A stretch of 64,000 bases of DNA from an uncultured Sphingomonadaceae bacterium (lineage in GTDB: Bacteria > Pseudomonadota > Alphaproteobacteria > Sphingomonadales > Sphingomonadaceae): NCBI GenBank assembly GCA_947504025.1, contig CANNFX010000002.1:638450-702449 (forward strand). The letters are read 5' to 3'. Under the pieces are notes generated by a model. That model saw only the letters and a program-made list of their open reading frames with translations. It made no database searches and had not been told where the DNA came from. Each line of letters begins with the position of its first letter. Within the stretch, counting starts at the first letter, position 1. A program made the translations under genes and the position numbers. Positions 34,811 to 43,728 of this stretch are shown here, piece after piece.

Positions 34811-34832
34811 AAATTGATACGTCGGGATAGCG

Positions 34833-35555
34833 GTGGCTTCTGAAAAGATGCTATTAGGGCCTATGGCTCTTAAACTCGCAGATCGTATTCTTACCATCGT
34901 GGCTACTGCTACACTAACATCCGCAGCATGGATCGTCGGTGGCGGCAGTTTTATGCGTTATGCAGAAGATCAAAAGGCCGCAGAAACAACTGAAGCGACC
35001 GCTGAGGCAGCGAAGACCGAGACAGTTGATCCGACTCCCAAAGTTATAACGAGGGAAGAACCTAAGCTGGACACGGCGGAGGTGTCACAGCCAAAGGCCG
35101 GTCAAACCGATCAGCTGGTCGTGCCCGTACTGAATGTGCGGCGCGAGGATTTGACCGACACGTTCACAAATGAACGCGGCGAGGGCGCTTCACTGCATGA
35201 AGCACTCGATATTGTTGCAGATGAAGGAACGACGGTGCTCGCTGCCGGGCCTGGCGAGGTGGAGAAGATTTTCACCAGTGAGGCAGGCGGAAAGACGCTT
35301 TACATCCGATCACCAGATCGCCAGACGATCCATTTTTATGCGCATCTTGATGAATATGCGGAAGGCTTGCAGGAAGGCCAGCGTGTGCGGCGCGGTCAAC
35401 GGCTTGGCACTGTGGGCAGCACAGGCAATGCTGACGACGAGGCCCCGCACTTACATTTCGCGATTTTGCGGACATCGGCTGATGCGGAATGGTGGGAGCC
35501 AGCGACTGCGATCAACCCGTATCCGCTTCTCAGCGGTAACAACCAGCGTCCCTAA
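34833..35555 (+). CDS. M23 (LytM-type) peptidase domain protein
   Basis: A 240-residue protein: one N-terminal membrane segment (about 18-40), a charged low-complexity linker with many Glu, Thr and Ala, and a LytM domain. The domain carries HEALDI (first zinc ligand pair, with Ala where the family has Gly) and PHLHF (the third ligand), which together form the M23 zinc site. It would cut peptidoglycan cross-links or regulate an amidase in the periplasm. The start is a GTG at 34833 with GGGA upstream; later ATG codons are possible. Confidence 0.82.
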   Translation: MASEKMLLGPMALKLADRILTIVATATLTSAAWIVGGGSFMRYAEDQKAAETTEATAEAAKTETVDPTPKVITREEPKLDTAEVSQPKAGQTDQLVVPVLNVRREDLTDTFTNERGEGASLHEALDIVADEGTTVLAAGPGEVEKIFTSEAGGKTLYIRSPDRQTIHFYAHLDEYAEGLQEGQRVRRGQRLGTVGSTGNADDEAPHLHFAILRTSADAEWWEPATAINPYPLLSGNNQRP

Positions 35556-35556
35556 C

Positions 35557-35916
35557 TTAACGCCCGTAAAGAACGCAGCGCATCCGGCCAAGCGAGCCAT
35601 CTTCGTCTAGTTCACGCAGCAAGGTACGGCCCTGAATTCGGAACTTTCTGCCGCGCATCGGGCCGCTTGTGAATTCCACTCGCTTGCCTGTTCTCAGATA
35701 CGAACCACTTCCGCGCGCCGAGGTATAGCTGGACGCGTTGATGATTTTGAAACCTGCGTCGGCAACCGGGATACCGGTTGGGCCTGCGGCATTGCCCGGC
35801 ATTTCACAGCCATATGTACCGCGCGGTAAAGTATCTAACTTGCCTTGCGGTGCCGCCGAGGCTGGTATGGCCATTGCCGCTACTGCTGCGCTCAAAATGA
35901 TCGTTCGAATGGTCAT
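35557..35916 (-). CDS. Secreted hypothetical protein
   Basis: A 119-residue exported protein: signal peptide TIRTIILSAAVAAMAIPASA, then a compact domain with two cysteines (GCEMPGN and RMRCVLYGR) that could form a disulfide. Function unknown; small glycine-rich exported proteins of this pattern are seen next to peptidoglycan genes in sphingomonads. It converges on the M23 gene and the stops nearly touch. Confidence 0.72.
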   Translation of the reverse strand: MTIRTIILSAAVAAMAIPASAAPQGKLDTLPRGTYGCEMPGNAAGPTGIPVADAGFKIINASSYTSARGSGSYLRTGKRVEFTSGPMRGRKFRIQGRTLLRELDEDGSLGRMRCVLYGR

Positions 35917-36072
35917 GGTCTGTACTCCATCACGTACATAGGGCTTGAGCCGATGAATTTCCAGTTACTGCATGACTAGCGGCTGTGCTTGCCCGCACGC
36001 GCACCTCGCGCTAAAGGCCCGCGCGCAGCGGAGATGATTGTCCGCACTCTTTGACATTTGAAGGCAAGCCCC

Positions 36073-36636
36073 ATGAAAATCAGCGGCGTGGACATTCGTC
36101 CCGGTAATATCATCGAATATGAGACAGGCATTTGGAAAGTAGCCAAAATCCAGCACACGCAGCCGGGTAAGGGCGGCGCCTATATGCAGGTCGAGATGAA
36201 GAACCTTATCGACGGCCGGAAAACCAATGTCCGCTATCGTAGCGCTGACACGGTTGAGAAGGTGCATCTCGACACGAAGGACTTCCAGTTCCTTTATGCC
36301 GAAGAGCCGAACCTGATCTTCATGGACAAGGACAATTACGAGCAAATTCAACTACCGGCTGACTTGCTCGGTGATGCGGCCGCATTCCTAACCGACGGTA
36401 TGGACGTTACGCTCGAATTGTATGACGAAAAGCCGATCAGTGTAGCATTGCCTGATCAGGTGGAAGCGACCATCACAGAGGCGGATGCCGTGGTGAAAGG
36501 GCAAACAGCCAGTTCGAGCTACAAGCCTGCAGTTCTAGAAAACGGTGTGCGCGTAATGGTGCCGCCGCATATCGAAAGCGGAACACGTATCATCGTCGAT
36601 GTGTATGAACGCACTTATGTCGGTAAGGCTAGCTGA
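36073..36636 (+). CDS. efp: Translation elongation factor P
   Basis: A 187-residue EF-P that relieves ribosome stalling at polyproline. The KOW-type N-terminal domain has QPGKGGAY with the loop lysine at position 33, the site that many bacteria modify; the OB domains follow. ATG 36073 gives the standard N-terminus ([14 protein letters not shown]); an upstream TTG frame is not used. suhB starts eight bases downstream. Confidence 0.95.
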   Translation: MKISGVDIRPGNIIEYETGIWKVAKIQHTQPGKGGAYMQVEMKNLIDGRKTNVRYRSADTVEKVHLDTKDFQFLYAEEPNLIFMDKDNYEQIQLPADLLGDAAAFLTDGMDVTLELYDEKPISVALPDQVEATITEADAVVKGQTASSSYKPAVLENGVRVMVPPHIESGTRIIVDVYERTYVGKAS

Positions 36637-36644
36637 GCGATATT

Positions 36645-37472
36645 ATGTCACAGATTTCCGGTGTTATCCGCGTCATGGAACGTGCAGCGCGCAAGGCAGG
36701 CAATCGTCTGCGCCGCGATTTTGGTGAAGTAGAGCATCTGCAAGTCAGCCGTAAGGGCCCTGCAGATTTCGTTTCAAAAGCCGATCAGGTTTCAGAACGC
36801 ACGCTCTATGACGAATTATTAGTCGCTCGGCCCGATTGGGGCTTCGAGCTGGAAGAGGGCGGCACGATAGAAGGTGATCCGATGAAGCCGCGTTGGGTTA
36901 TCGACCCGCTCGACGGGACCACCAACTTCCTCCACGGAATTCCGCATTTCGCGATTTCAATCGCAGCGCAGGAACCCCGCCTCGACGGCAAGGGTTGGGG
37001 AGAGGTTATCGCGGCTGTTGTCTATAATCCCGTCACAGACGAGACTTTTTGGGCGGAAAAATCGCGCGGCGCTTGGCTGCAAGATGCACGTCTGCGCTGC
37101 TCGAGCCGTAATCGCATGTCCGATGCGATTATTGCTACGGGTATTCCGTTTCAAGGCCATGGTAGCTTTGCTGAATGGTCCGCCATTTTTGCAGCCGTCG
37201 GGCCAGAAGTAGCAGGTATTCGCCGCTTCGGCGCTGCATCGCTTGATATGGCATGGGTTGCTGCAGGGCGTTTCGATGCATTTTGGGAAAGTGACCTGAA
37301 TCCATGGGATACAGCGGCCGGCGGGTTGCTGATCCGCGAAGCTGGGGGATTCGTGACCGATTATCGCGGCCGTTCGAATCCGATTTGCGACACGCAGGTG
37401 ATTGCCGGCAACGATGCCCTGCATTCGCGTCTGCATAAGGTCATTACTACGTCTCTTAAAGACAAAGGCTGA
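36645..37472 (+). CDS. suhB: Inositol-1-monophosphatase SuhB
   Basis: A 275-residue magnesium-dependent phosphatase. EE at 70-71, DPLDGTTNF (Asp87-Gly91) and WDTAAGGLLIREAGG are the metal-binding and catalytic motifs. In bacteria SuhB also affects RNA polymerase antitermination. It follows efp by eight bases, the two forming an operon that ends before tRNA-Leu. Confidence 0.93.
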   Translation: MSQISGVIRVMERAARKAGNRLRRDFGEVEHLQVSRKGPADFVSKADQVSERTLYDELLVARPDWGFELEEGGTIEGDPMKPRWVIDPLDGTTNFLHGIPHFAISIAAQEPRLDGKGWGEVIAAVVYNPVTDETFWAEKSRGAWLQDARLRCSSRNRMSDAIIATGIPFQGHGSFAEWSAIFAAVGPEVAGIRRFGAASLDMAWVAAGRFDAFWESDLNPWDTAAGGLLIREAGGFVTDYRGRSNPICDTQVIAGNDALHSRLHKVITTSLKDKG

Positions 37473-37494
37473 AGGACGCTGCAAAGTAACAGGC

Positions 37495-37523
37495 TTGCCC
37501 AGCGCGGCACTCGGCGCTAATCG
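37495..37523 (+). promoter_or_regulatory. Putative tRNA-Leu promoter
   Basis: TTGCCC, a 17-base spacer and TAATCG, about 35 bases before the tRNA-Leu. It lies after the suhB stop. Confidence 0.45.
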
Positions 37524-37556
37524 GCCCGCGTGTCTTGCTGTTAAGAGCTTTCGGGA

Positions 37557-37641
37557 GCCCCCGTGGTGGAATTGGTAGACGCGCTCGACTCAAAATCGAG
37601 TTCCTAACGGAGTGCCGGTTCGACTCCGGCCGGGGGCACCA
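37557..37641 (+). tRNA. tRNA-Leu (CAA)
   Basis: An 85-base class II tRNA with a long variable arm. Acceptor GCCCCCG pairs with CGGGGGC, the anticodon loop is CTCAAAA (anticodon CAA), the T-loop is TTCGACT and CCA is encoded. Confidence 0.94.
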
Positions 37642-37752
37642 AAATCTTCGTTTCTGGTTTGGTTATTTCCTCTCGGAAAACGGGACTGATCTAGTCTATT
37701 TTCGTCAGAATCCATCTCGCATCATTGAAAATGCGCTGCTAAGGCTTTGCTC

Positions 37753-39564
37753 GTGAACGCGATGCTTCCCGGATTGCCGTCTTACCATGCAATGGCTGCA
37801 ATGGCTGTGACCATTGGGATGTTCATTGCCTTTGCGCGTGGTCGTCTGTCGACAGAAATCATCTCGCTTCTGACTATCGCAATCATCGCGGTTGGTCTTT
37901 ATTTCTTCCCGCTTCCTGGCACTGGCCAGACTGATGGCCTGCAACTCGCATTCTCTGGTTTTGGCCATTATGCGTTGATCACGATCTGTGCGCTTATGAT
38001 AATGGGCCGCGGACTTGTTGTGACGGGCGCTTTGGAGCCAGCGGCCCGGTTTCTTGAGAAAGTTTGGAAATTTAACCTGCAGCTAGGCCTGTTAGTTTCG
38101 CTCCTGCTAGCGTTTTTCCTATCGATGATCGTCAATGATACCCCGGTTTTGGTGCTACTGTTGCCGATTTTCGTCTCGCTTGCCGCGCGAGGGGCAATGC
38201 CAGCGTCAAAAACGTTGATCCCGTTGAATGCCGCTGTCCTGATCGGCGGCATGGCCACGACAATCGGCACGTCGACCAACTTATTGGTCGTGTCTATCGC
38301 GCGTGATCTCGGCATGCCTCCGATGAGCGTGTTTCACTTCACACCCATTGTCCTGATGGCTGCCTGCGTCGCCCTACCATATCTCTGGTTAGTAATGCCC
38401 CGTTTGCTGCCGGATAATAGCGTGACTGATCTACAGGAAAAACGCCGGTTCTATACCCGCTTGCGCGTCGGAGAGGGCTCGCAAATGATTGGTCAGACAA
38501 TCGATCAGATCAAAGCGAAGCTGCCTGACGAATTCACATTCGAAGAAACACCAATCGGCCCGATCCATTCGCAGCAGCGGCTAAGGGTATCAGGCACGCA
38601 TGAAGTGCTTGAAGATGGCATTCGTTCGCTAAGAGGTGAAGTGGCGCCAACTTGGGTTCTTGAACGTATCGAGCGCAATGCAGGGAACCGTGGTGAGGAT
38701 GTCACCGTTATTGAGATGACGGTGACAGCGGATTCGCGCTTGATCCACCGCACACTGCCAACCTCGGGTATCGCCGATCTCTACGGCGTAGCCGTATTGG
38801 GTATCCACCGCCCCAAGTCGCTTTTGTCACAGCAGGAAATACGAACCGAAGCTGGCGATCTACGCATTGCAGAAGGTGACGTCCTGCTTGTTATGGGGCT
38901 GTCACGCGAGCTCACTGATTTTGCCGATAATGACAGTCTGCTCAAGCTTGATGGTGCAAAGGAAATGCCGCGTCGATCAAAGGCGCTCGTAGCACTCGCG
39001 ATCATGTTCGGCTGCGTCGGCACTGCGTCGATTGGCATCTTCCCGATCGCAATTGCCGCATTGGGCGGGGCGATCCTGATGTTCCTTACAGGTTGTGTGA
39101 AATTCGACCGCGTCGGCCGTGCCCTGTCTGCTAAGGTCATCGTGCTTGTTGCGGCGAGTATCGCTATCGGCCGTGTCATTCTGGAGAGCGGTGCCGCGGC
39201 ATGGCTGGGCGAGTTGATGGCAAGTGGCCTGCAATTCCTTCCGCCCGCGTTGGTGCTGGCTGCCATAATGCTGTTCGTGACATTGTTGACGAACTTTGCC
39301 TCTAATGCGGTTGCTGCAACAGTCGGCACACCAATTGCTTTCAGTATTTCGACCCAGCTCGGCTTACCGCCTGAGCCGCTGATCCTGGCTGTGCTGTTCG
39401 GCTGTAACCTGTGTTACGCGACGCCGATTGCCTATCAAACCAACATGCTGATCATGGCTGAGGGTGATTATGAATTCAAAGACTACATCCGCACGGGTGT
39501 GCCGCTGGTGTTGCTGATGGTCACTACGCTGTCGATATTGCTGGTTGTAACATACGGAATGTAG
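37753..39564 (+). CDS. SLC13/DASS-type anion permease with TrkA-C domains
   Basis: A 603-residue membrane protein with about five helices, a cytosolic part of about 190 residues, and six or more helices. NDTPVLVLLLPIF and the later SNAVAATVGTPIAF are the two inverted-repeat transport motifs (SNT/AAT-like) of the DASS/SLC13 fold. The cytosolic part holds two TrkA-C-like RCK domains, an arrangement known from sulfate or citrate-type sodium symporters. Substrate unknown. The GTG at 37753 has AAGG upstream; a TTG six bases earlier and an ATG nine bases later are alternatives. Confidence 0.85.
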   Translation: MNAMLPGLPSYHAMAAMAVTIGMFIAFARGRLSTEIISLLTIAIIAVGLYFFPLPGTGQTDGLQLAFSGFGHYALITICALMIMGRGLVVTGALEPAARFLEKVWKFNLQLGLLVSLLLAFFLSMIVNDTPVLVLLLPIFVSLAARGAMPASKTLIPLNAAVLIGGMATTIGTSTNLLVVSIARDLGMPPMSVFHFTPIVLMAACVALPYLWLVMPRLLPDNSVTDLQEKRRFYTRLRVGEGSQMIGQTIDQIKAKLPDEFTFEETPIGPIHSQQRLRVSGTHEVLEDGIRSLRGEVAPTWVLERIERNAGNRGEDVTVIEMTVTADSRLIHRTLPTSGIADLYGVAVLGIHRPKSLLSQQEIRTEAGDLRIAEGDVLLVMGLSRELTDFADNDSLLKLDGAKEMPRRSKALVALAIMFGCVGTASIGIFPIAIAALGGAILMFLTGCVKFDRVGRALSAKVIVLVAASIAIGRVILESGAAAWLGELMASGLQFLPPALVLAAIMLFVTLLTNFASNAVAATVGTPIAFSISTQLGLPPEPLILAVLFGCNLCYATPIAYQTNMLIMAEGDYEFKDYIRTGVPLVLLMVTTLSILLVVTYGM

Positions 39565-39738
39565 TGCCTGCCCGGACGCCCGGCTGGTCAGAATCTTGAA
39601 CGAATGTGGCCGGGTTAGTGGAGCAATCTTCGCACCCAGCGTTTGACTATCGATCTCGCGCGCCCTTGCTCCGGGGCAGCGGTGGTGACAGGATGCTGTC
39701 GTTGTACACCAACTCGCTGGATAGGGGCCCGTTTCATC

Positions 39739-41064
39739 ATGCTCAAGACATTCTCAACAGCAACCGCTGTTCTTTGCCTCATGGCGGCTCCAGCACAAGC
39801 AGACGAGCTGACAGACGCTCTGGCTGCTGACATGCCGGAGCTGATGGAGCTCTACCGCGATCTCCACGCAAATCCTGAACTTAGTTTTGAAGAGGTCGAA
39901 ACAGCAGCAAAGATGGCTGCACGGTTCCGAGCCTTGGGTTTCGATGTAACGGAAAAAGTCGGCAAGACCGGCGTCGTCGGCGTGATGAAGAACGGTGACG
40001 GTCCCACAGTGATGCTGCGCGCCGATATGGATGCGTTGCCTCTGGTCGAAAAAACAGGCCTGCCGTTTGCTTCGACAAAGAGGGCTACGCCGGCATCGGG
40101 CGTCGAGACGGGTGTGATGCACGCGTGCGGACACGATACGCATATGACCGGCCTTATCGGCGCAGCGCAATTGTTGGTGGAGCGCAAGGATCAGTGGTCG
40201 GGTACTCTGGTGCTAATTGCGCAGCCAGCAGAAGAGCTGGGTGAGGGCGCAGTTGCGATGCTGGAGGACGGATTGTTTACCCGTTTCCCTAAGCCCGACT
40301 ATGTTGTTGGCTTCCACGATGCAGCCGGTACTCCCGCAGGCGTCGTCGGATACGCGCCCGGCTTTGCGCTCGCCAATGTCGATAGCGTCGACATAACTGT
40401 GCGCGGCGTCGGCGGTCACGGCGCACGGCCACATACAGCGAAGGACCCGATCGTTCTGGCCAGCGCGATTGTCATGAAACTCCAGACGCTCGCCAGCCGG
40501 GAGATCGCGGCGCAGGATCCCGTTGTCGTTACTGTCGGTAGCTTTCAATCGGGCTTCAAGCACAACATTATTTCAGACGAGGCAAAGCTGCAGCTGACTG
40601 TGCGGTCATATAGCGATGATACGCGTAAAAAGTTGCTCGATGGGATCGCCCGGATTGCACGCGGGGAGGCAATTGCATCTGGTTTGCCTGAAGGTTTGAT
40701 GCCGATCGTAACCGTCGCCGACAATTATACTCCGGCAACCTACAATGACCCCGAACTGTCCAATCGGTTGGCCGGGGTGTTCAAGGACCGGTTTGGTAGT
40801 GAGCGGGTGTTCGAAGCGCCGGCCGTTATGGGCGGAGAAGATTTTGGTCAATTCAGGCGCGCGTCACCGGACGATACGCAGTCACTGATCTTTTGGGTAG
40901 GCGGTACACCTATGGATGAATATTTGGCTGCCCAAAAAGATGGTTCGGTACTGCCATCCCTGCATAGCCCGTTCTGGGCCCCGGATGCGGAGAAAGTCAT
41001 TGCCACTGGTGCAGAGGCGCTCGCCACGGCGGCGTTAGACCTGATGCCTGCCCAGGGCGGTTAG
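39739..41064 (+). CDS. Periplasmic M20 family amidohydrolase
   Basis: A 441-residue metallohydrolase of the M20/amidohydrolase class (hippurate or N-acyl amino acid hydrolase type). Signal peptide LKTFSTATAVLCLMAAPAQA directs it to the periplasm. ACGHDTH (His128-x-Cys130-Gly-His132-Asp133-x-His135) and EELGEGAVAMLEDG are the metal-binding and catalytic segments; GGEDFG near the C-terminus holds another ligand. ATG 39739 is chosen because it gives the signal peptide; a frame from 39643 is longer but lacks one. Confidence 0.88.
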   Translation: MLKTFSTATAVLCLMAAPAQADELTDALAADMPELMELYRDLHANPELSFEEVETAAKMAARFRALGFDVTEKVGKTGVVGVMKNGDGPTVMLRADMDALPLVEKTGLPFASTKRATPASGVETGVMHACGHDTHMTGLIGAAQLLVERKDQWSGTLVLIAQPAEELGEGAVAMLEDGLFTRFPKPDYVVGFHDAAGTPAGVVGYAPGFALANVDSVDITVRGVGGHGARPHTAKDPIVLASAIVMKLQTLASREIAAQDPVVVTVGSFQSGFKHNIISDEAKLQLTVRSYSDDTRKKLLDGIARIARGEAIASGLPEGLMPIVTVADNYTPATYNDPELSNRLAGVFKDRFGSERVFEAPAVMGGEDFGQFRRASPDDTQSLIFWVGGTPMDEYLAAQKDGSVLPSLHSPFWAPDAEKVIATGAEALATAALDLMPAQGG

Positions 41065-41074
41065 AATCTACAAA

Positions 41075-41605
41075 TTAGCGGTTGGCGCGGTTGCGTGAAG
41101 CAATTTTGAGGGCTTCGGCTTCGCGCTGCAATTGCGAGGCAGATTTCCTGTTCAGTGCGGCTTCGCGGATACGCTTGCGTTCTTCTTCGCTGAGCGCCTC
41201 CCACTGTTCCTGTGTGAGGCCAAATTTGGCATAGGAAGCGGGCGCAGAGCGTTTCTTTGTGCCAAACTCATCTGGCACAAACCCAGCGCTGGCCCCTTCG
41301 CCGCTGGCTCCGTCCATCGGTGCGCCGTAACTGCCGCCTCCTCCTGTATCGGAATAGTCAAAGGAACCTTCTGAATAGGAGCCGGGACTTTTGAGCGGGC
41401 GCGTAAATGTTGAATTGCCAGCCTTGCGCATGTCCTCACGCCGTTCAGCAGCGGCTTCACCTTGCTTTGCGATTTGGGCTGCTACTGCTTCACGGCTCTC
41501 GCCGTCAGCGAACAGCGCGAGCATACCGGTTATCCCCACAGTCACAGCGGCGAAGTGGCGATACATCTTGGGGCTGATGCCCGTGGCGTTGGCAATTCTG
41601 CGCAT
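41075..41605 (-). CDS. Membrane-anchored hypothetical protein
   Basis: A 176-residue protein with one N-terminal membrane segment (about 17-35), a Gly/Ser-rich low-complexity middle and a C-terminal charged helix (LTQEQWEALSEEERKRIREAALNRK). Not recognised; the helix looks like a short coiled coil. It lies between the amidohydrolase and the terminator behind the aceA genes, on the minus strand and apparently separate from both. Confidence 0.65.
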   Translation of the reverse strand: MRRIANATGISPKMYRHFAAVTVGITGMLALFADGESREAVAAQIAKQGEAAAERREDMRKAGNSTFTRPLKSPGSYSEGSFDYSDTGGGGSYGAPMDGASGEGASAGFVPDEFGTKKRSAPASYAKFGLTQEQWEALSEEERKRIREAALNRKSASQLQREAEALKIASRNRANR

Positions 41606-41681
41606 AGTCCGCCGCGGTTAACGATGAAGCGTTAAGCAGACTGCCTGTCAGCATGGTTAGCGCCGAGTTAATGCGTGAAAA

Positions 41682-41715
41682 GGCCGCCGCATCGCGAGTG
41701 AGCAATACGGCGGCC
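41682..41715 (-). terminator. Rho-independent terminator behind aceA and the 59-aa gene
   Basis: On the minus strand GGCCGCCG and CGGCGGCC form a perfect 8-bp GC stem around an 18-base loop, followed directly by TTTT. It lies 45 bases after the 59-residue gene. A second small hairpin (41719-41734, TCTCCT-CCCC-AGGAGA) sits just before it. Confidence 0.65.
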
Positions 41716-41759
41716 AAATCTCCTCCCCAGGAGATCGTCAGTTGTCTGTTACAAGCTGC

Positions 41760-41939
41760 TTAAGCGTAGGTGCCCAAGCGGTGGTGCAACGAATTGATTT
41801 TCGCCAACTCTTCGCGGTCCTCGGTGGTTTTAGCATGGCTTGCCAAGGCCGCGCGAAGCAGGCGGAGGTCGGCAGTGGAGAACAGAGCTCTTGCGCGGCC
41901 CGGTTCGGTCTTTGGTGTATCAGTGGTATCTTCGGTCAT
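41760..41939 (-). CDS. 59-residue protein behind aceA
   Basis: A short gene: ATG 41939 is preceded by GGAGG seven bases upstream, the frame ends with TAA at 41760, and an intrinsic terminator follows. The protein is soluble, with an acidic, Thr-rich N-terminus (TEDTTDTPKTEPGRARAL) and a helix (RLLRAALASHAKTTEDREEL). It does not match any family I can name. It begins 24 bases after the aceA stop, so it is probably co-transcribed with it. A well-formed ribosome site makes it a real gene, but its function is unknown. Confidence 0.75.
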   Translation of the reverse strand: MTEDTTDTPKTEPGRARALFSTADLRLLRAALASHAKTTEDREELAKINSLHHRLGTYA

Positions 41940-41962
41940 GGTCTTTCCTCCATGTGAAATGC

Positions 41963-43561
41963 TTAGGCAGCAGCAAATTGGTTCATGGTGTTGTGCTTGC
42001 CGCCTGCCTTGAGGGCTGCTTCGCCTGCGAAGTTTTCCTTGTGGTCATCGCCGATGTCGCTGCCGGACATGTTCTGGTGCTTCACGCAGGCAATCCCTTC
42101 GCGGATTTCCTTGCGCTGTACGCCCTTCACATAACCAAGCATGCCCGCATCGCCGAAGTATTCTTTGGCGAGGTTGTCTGTGCTCAGCGCCGCCGTGTGA
42201 TATGTTGGCAGCGTGATCAGGTGATGGAAAATACCGGCCCGCTTCGCAGCATCGCGCTGGAACGTGCGGATTTTCTCATCTGCTTCGATAGCCAGATCGG
42301 TAGCGTCATAATCTTCGCTCATCAGGCGGTCACGGTCGAATGCCGACACATCCTTGCCTGCTTCACTCCATGCATCATAGACCTGCTGGCGGAAGTTGAG
42401 CGTCCAGTTGAAGCTAGGCGAGTTGTTATACACCAGCTTCGCATTGGGAATGACTTCGCGGATACGGTCAACCATGCCGGCAATCTGCTCGATATGCGGC
42501 TTCTCAGTTTCGATCCACAACAGGTCGGCGCCGTTCTGCAGTGAAGTGATGCTGTCGAGAACGCAGCGGTCTTCGCCGGTGCCAGTGCGGAATTGGAACA
42601 GGTTGGATGGCAGGCGCTTGGGGCGCAGCAGCTTGCCTTCGCGGCTGAGGAAAACATCGCCGTTCTGAATGTTCGTCGGGTCGACTTCTTCACAATCGAG
42701 GAAGCTGTTGTATTGGTCACCCAGATCGCCCTCTTCCTTGGTAACAGCGATTTGCTTCGTCAGGCCAGCGCCAAGCGAGTCGGTGCGGGCAACGATGATG
42801 CCATCTTCGACACCCATTTCGAGGAAGGCATAACGGATCGCGCGGATCTTCTGGAGGAAGTCCTCGTGCGGAACGGTAACCTTACCGTCCTGGTGGCCGC
42901 ACTGCTTTTCGTCAGAAACTTGGTTCTCGATCTGCAAGGCGCAGGCGCCCGCTTCGATCATCTTCTTGGCGAGCAGATACGTTGCTTCTGCGTTACCAAA
43001 GCCGGCATCGATGTCGGCAATGATCGGAACGACATGCGTTTCGTAATTGTCGACTGCTGTTTCGATGCGCTTGGCTTCGACTTCGTCACCCTTTTCACGG
43101 GCGGCGTCGAGATCACGGAACATACCGCCCAGCTCACGGGCATCAGCCTGCTTCAGGAAGGTGTAGAGCTCTTCGATGAGCGCAGGAACGCTGGTCTTCT
43201 CATGCATCGACTGATCGGGCAGGGGGCCAAATTCGCTACGAAGAGCCGCAACCATCCAACCGGATAGATACAGGTAACGCTGCTTCGTACCGCCAAAATG
43301 CTTCTTGATCGAAATCATCTTCTGTTGCGCGATGAAGCCGTGCCATGTGCCCAGCGACTGGGTGTATTTGGCCGGATCAGCATCATACGCATCCATATCG
43401 TCGCGCATGATCTTCGCGGTGTAGCGTGCAATGTCGAGCCCGGTATTGAACCGGTTCTGCAACTGCATGCGAGCTGCCGATTCGGCGTCGATTGCATTCC
43501 AGGGTGAGCCTTGACCAGTGATGGTTGTCTCGAGCGCGTTGATTTTAGACTGATAGGTCAT
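41963..43561 (-). CDS. aceA: Isocitrate lyase
   Basis: Splits isocitrate to glyoxylate and succinate, first step of the glyoxylate shunt. The signature KQCGH (in SDEKQCGHQDG, about residues 217-222) carries the catalytic cysteine. At 532 residues it belongs to the longer ICL group, whose extra N- and middle segments are visible. The divergent regulator at 43729 shares its 167-base control region, with several repeats. No malate synthase gene is in the window. Confidence 0.93.
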   Translation of the reverse strand: MTYQSKINALETTITGQGSPWNAIDAESAARMQLQNRFNTGLDIARYTAKIMRDDMDAYDADPAKYTQSLGTWHGFIAQQKMISIKKHFGGTKQRYLYLSGWMVAALRSEFGPLPDQSMHEKTSVPALIEELYTFLKQADARELGGMFRDLDAAREKGDEVEAKRIETAVDNYETHVVPIIADIDAGFGNAEATYLLAKKMIEAGACALQIENQVSDEKQCGHQDGKVTVPHEDFLQKIRAIRYAFLEMGVEDGIIVARTDSLGAGLTKQIAVTKEEGDLGDQYNSFLDCEEVDPTNIQNGDVFLSREGKLLRPKRLPSNLFQFRTGTGEDRCVLDSITSLQNGADLLWIETEKPHIEQIAGMVDRIREVIPNAKLVYNNSPSFNWTLNFRQQVYDAWSEAGKDVSAFDRDRLMSEDYDATDLAIEADEKIRTFQRDAAKRAGIFHHLITLPTYHTAALSTDNLAKEYFGDAGMLGYVKGVQRKEIREGIACVKHQNMSGSDIGDDHKENFAGEAALKAGGKHNTMNQFAAA

Positions 43562-43654
43562 GGTAATTCTCCGAATAATTGGTTCGGCGACGGGGTTAAG
43601 CCGATTGCCTTCCCCACTGTCTTCGCAGTTGCAGCACCAGAATCACAGGAAAAC

Positions 43655-43721
43655 TTACATACTTTCTTGTCTATTATGGCTTTATTGCGCTAGTTGGCGT
43701 GTAAAGATGTAAAGAAAGTAA
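43655..43721. promoter_or_regulatory. Putative operator region between aceA and its regulator
   Basis: Repeats in the divergent spacer: TACTTTCTT (43660-43668) and its exact complement AAGAAAGTA (43712-43720), and a tandem 8-mer TGTAAAGA-TGTAAAGA at 43700-43715 running into the second arm. A regulator binding these would control both aceA and itself. The symmetry is seen; the binding protein is inferred to be the short-chain fatty-acyl regulator next door. Confidence 0.55.
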
Positions 43722-43728
43722 CAGATTT

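Noticed and set aside
39565..39738. Possible small gene or RNA between the SLC13 transporter and the amidohydrolase
   Set aside because: About 170 bases with GC-rich partial repeats but no frame with a ribosome site and no convincing structure.
42593..43267. 224-codon plus-strand frame opposite aceA
   Set aside because: Shadow of isocitrate lyase codons; no ribosome site or family resemblance.
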